A stretch of DNA of 64,000 nucleotides from Luscinia megarhynchos (lineage: Eukaryota > Chordata > Aves > Passeriformes > Turdidae): contig CM067592.1 of the NCBI GenBank assembly GCA_034336665.1, forward strand, positions 41,777,735 to 41,841,734. Reading direction: 5' to 3'. Made by a program: the position numbers and the translations under genes. The notes under the pieces were generated by a model. That model did no database searches. It was not told where the DNA came from and saw only the letters and a program-made list of their open reading frames with translations. Below, in pieces: positions 61,750 through 64,000 of the stretch (position 1 is the stretch's first letter; every line of letters starts with the position of its first letter).

Positions 61750-62248
61750 TGTGCTGCATTGGTTTTATATGGCATGATTTTGATAGTGGGGGACTATATT
61801 GGTGGCTTTTGTGAGAGAATGCCAGAAGCTTCCCACCAGAAGCTTCCCACCAGAAGGGCCAGAGCCATCCAGCTGCAAGACAAGGCTGAGCCCATCAATA
61901 ATGATCACAGTGCCTCTGGGATAACACCTAAGAAGGGAGGAAAAAACTGCACAACTGCACCCAGAGGGGAGCAATGAGAACACGTGAGAGAAACAGCCCT
62001 GCAAACACCAAGGTCAGTGAATAAGGAGGGGAAGAAGGGGATCCAGGTGCTGGAGAAGAGCACCTCCCCTGCAGGCTGTGGGGAAGACCATGGTGAGGCA
62101 GGCTGTGCTCCTGCAGCCCATGGAGGAACCTATGTCAGAGCACACAGATGTGCCCAGCTGTGACCCCATGGGAAACCCATGCTGGAACAGGCTCCTGGCA
62201 GGGCATGTGGGCCCATGGAGAGGGGAGCCCACACTGGAGAAGGCTTGG
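61750..62248 (+). mobile_element. Avian ERV-type LTR fragment (5' part)
   Basis: The segment begins TGTGCTGCATTGGTTTTATA and contains a series of blocks I recognise from an abundant avian LTR repeat. These are GGGGGACTATATTGGTGGC, AGAGCCATCCAGCTGCAAGA, CACCAAGGTCAGTGAATAAG, GAAGACCATGGTGAGGCAGG, CTGCAGCCCATGGAGG, and TGTGACCCCATGGG then AAACCCATGCTGGAACAGGC. Repeated CCCATGG-containing units are typical of it. The copy stops near 62248 without the expected LTR 3' end. It sits in the CHSY3 intron, opposite to the direction of the gene. Family name uncertain. Confidence 0.65.
61822..61856. repeat. 14-bp tandem repeat inside the LTR
   Basis: CCAGAAGCTTCCCA occurs twice in tandem (61822-61835 and 61836-61849), followed by a 7-base partial third copy. 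It creates the repeated Ala/Ser/His-Gln-Lys pattern in the overlapping small ORF. Confidence 0.9.
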
Positions 62249-64000
62249 TAAGTCATGGTAGACTTTACTGGAGCAGTTAGCTCAGGTTATTATACCTCAA
62301 TTACTCTCCTTACTTTAGCCCAAGTGAAAGCAGTTATCCTATGAATCAATACTGAAGGAAGCATGATTGATTGGGACCTCAAGCACTTGTGTAGCTCCAG
62401 CTCCCACAACTCCCTTCAATTACTGCTAAGCTGTCAGCATCCTGTGGTTTTTAGGGCTCCCTTCCACATGTTGACCTGAGCTGCCTGACACTACTTTAGA
62501 TCACTTAACTTAAATCAAGAATTTTTGTACAGAAAATCTGTAAAAGGCAAGACCAATGAGAATCCTTTTTCATCACCTCGAGTAACAGGAGGAAAAAGAA
62601 TTCCTGCAGCAAAAGGAAAAAGCAGATCACACAGGATTAGACAGCAATGGGAAAAGGTGTGTGTGCTGACAGCTGTGGGTTTATCAGCCCAAGTACCACA
62701 TTGCCTTGAAGCAGCTCTCCACTTCACCTGGAAGCCACAGGGATGTATCTGTGGAGGCACTGAAGCAAGTACACCCTGTCTGCCCCGAGCCAGCTTGGCA
62801 GAGGATCAGCTCTGTGCCCTACTCAGTTTGCAGCTGAGTAATTCAGTCTTGATTAACTAAAGTGAGAGCCGTGCCCAAGGGCTGGAGTGCTGAGAAGACT
62901 CTAAACCCGATCTAACCAGCTGCACCACCTATTACACTGGTGGCCTCCTGTTGCTTGCAAAATCACCACTTATTGCATCTGCCATTTCAAATCTGATTTC
63001 TTACAGATGTCTTTTTTCCAAGAACTTATCATTCCGCTTATTTTAGTAGCTAAACCCATATGTTGCTTTTTTTTTAAAAGATATTTTATCTATTTAAAGC
63101 AATATGGTTGAGTTTTCTGTGTTACCTAATTTAAAAGGATACTAAAATTCTTATTTCCCTAGACAAGTTCTTCTTTTTCTAGGTCTTCTAGACTAAAACA
63201 AGAGATGATAGCTCTCCTTACTTAACTAGCAGTAAAACACAATCCTCTTCTGTGAGATTCTTTAGAAACGTCAATGCTGAAGTGGGAAAAAAAAAAAAAG
63301 CAAGATACCAAAGCAAGACAAATACATGGCTTATAAAGTATAGCACTTTGCAGAAAGCCAACACTTACGAAGATGCTCAGCAGGACAGGTCTTACTGACA
63401 AACAGACAAACAGAAATATCCTAAATTCCAGCATGAAAAAACAAACCAGAGCATTTAGAAATCCAGTATTTTTAACTTAAGAATTTCTTAAAATCAGAAA
63501 CTGAATTAGTTTAGGTGATCACCCTGGTCTCAGATGATAAGATTTAATAAACATCCAGATATAAACAACACTGCCCAAGACCATTGCTGCAGAGTTGCGA
63601 TGTCTCGCTGCAGAGACAGGGCAAAGTCAAATGAGCTGCATGCAAGACCAAGTTCTGAAAAAACAGGAGCTCCAGGAGGTGACTGAACAAAATTATTCCA
63701 GATTTGAACTGTTTCAGTAACTAGTCACAAAGAAACACTGGTTCTATAATGATATCCTAGTAAACCAAATATTCAACACCTTTTTCTACCCCTAAATCAA
63801 AAAAACAAATATGCCCTATATAGCCCACATAGAGAGTAACCTGCACTTACTTTCAGCTAAATGTGGGACCAGATTTTAAAATAATGTAGATGAAGCTAAA
63901 ATAAATTACAAAGACACACATTAAGTTTATACCAGGAGCTAATATTTTAAGGTAATATCGAGCAGCCTGAAGCTAACCTGACACCTTCAAGGACTATTAC

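Larger units (their letters stand above)
38544..64000 (-). other. CHSY3: CHSY3 intron upstream of the last exon (partial, at least 25.4 kb)
   Basis: Everything right of the acceptor should be intron because the preceding CHSY3 exon, which in the family encodes the stretch with the DDD motif ending just before MQQLF, is not found in any frame here. CHSY3 in other vertebrates has three coding exons and very long introns. The stretch is AT-rich and contains CR1 fragments, an avian LTR near 61.75 kb, simple repeats and no other convincing coding sequence. ORFs of 60-110 codons here are scattered on both strands without recognisable similarity outside the retroelements. Confidence 0.75.

Noticed and set aside
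38544..64000. Search for the preceding CHSY3 exon with the DDD-containing segment
   Set aside because: No frame in this interval contains the expected conserved stretch, so the exon must lie beyond the window.
1..64000. CRISPR arrays, operons, rRNA or tRNA genes
   Set aside because: No regularly spaced direct repeats, no recognisable rRNA and no tRNA cloverleaf with A/B boxes was seen by eye. A tRNAscan-SE run would be decisive for tRNAs.

Overview
The window is AT-rich vertebrate nuclear DNA from a bird, most probably a songbird. The evidence is a chondroitin synthase exon flanked by long non-coding DNA and a repeat fraction made almost entirely of CR1 LINE fragments and avian-type ERV LTRs. 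There is no bacterial-style gene density, operon or CRISPR. Only one real protein-coding segment is visible: a 521-codon terminal exon of CHSY3 (chondroitin sulfate synthase 3) on the minus strand at 36978-38543. In human, CHSY3 lies beside a large gene desert next to HINT1. HINT1 is Z-linked in chicken, so a Z-chromosome origin is likely, but that is inference.

Layout. Positions 1-35.8 kb lie downstream (3') of CHSY3 and hold no gene I can support. They contain an LTR-like element (1.3 kb), CR1 3' ends (8.7, 23.3 kb), an internally deleted CR1 (9.1-10.1 kb), a solo LTR with a perfect 5-bp target duplication (12.4-13.1 kb), a composite LTR block with a GC-rich insert (14.4-16.6 kb), a 100-N assembly gap (17.2 kb), a CR1 interrupted by an LTR (19.9-21.1 kb) and a long CR1 (27.7-28.8 kb). 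The sequence just right of the gap closely resembles an Oxford Nanopore adapter. Positions 35.8-37.0 kb are the inferred CHSY3 3' UTR. It ends at an overlapping pair of AATAAA signals followed by a GT-rich tract inside a perfect inverted repeat. From 38,544 to the end the window is CHSY3 intron, at least 25.4 kb of it. This intron holds CR1 copies at 41.9, 51.6, 52.2, 56.2 and 57.4 kb, a possible decayed one at 48.6 kb, an avian LTR at 61.7 kb and several AT-rich homeodomain-motif-like patches.

The exon encodes the C-terminal (GalNAc-transferase-like) half of a Golgi type II enzyme that extends chondroitin chains. The start codon, membrane anchor and the GT31 GlcA-transferase half lie in upstream exons beyond the right edge. 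No novel gene system was found. The strongest unusual observations are the adapter-like sequence at the gap, nearly identical inverted CR1 segments flanking the CHSY3 terminal exon, the LTR nested in a CR1 reading frame, and the hairpin and repeat structure at the presumed CHSY3 poly(A) site.
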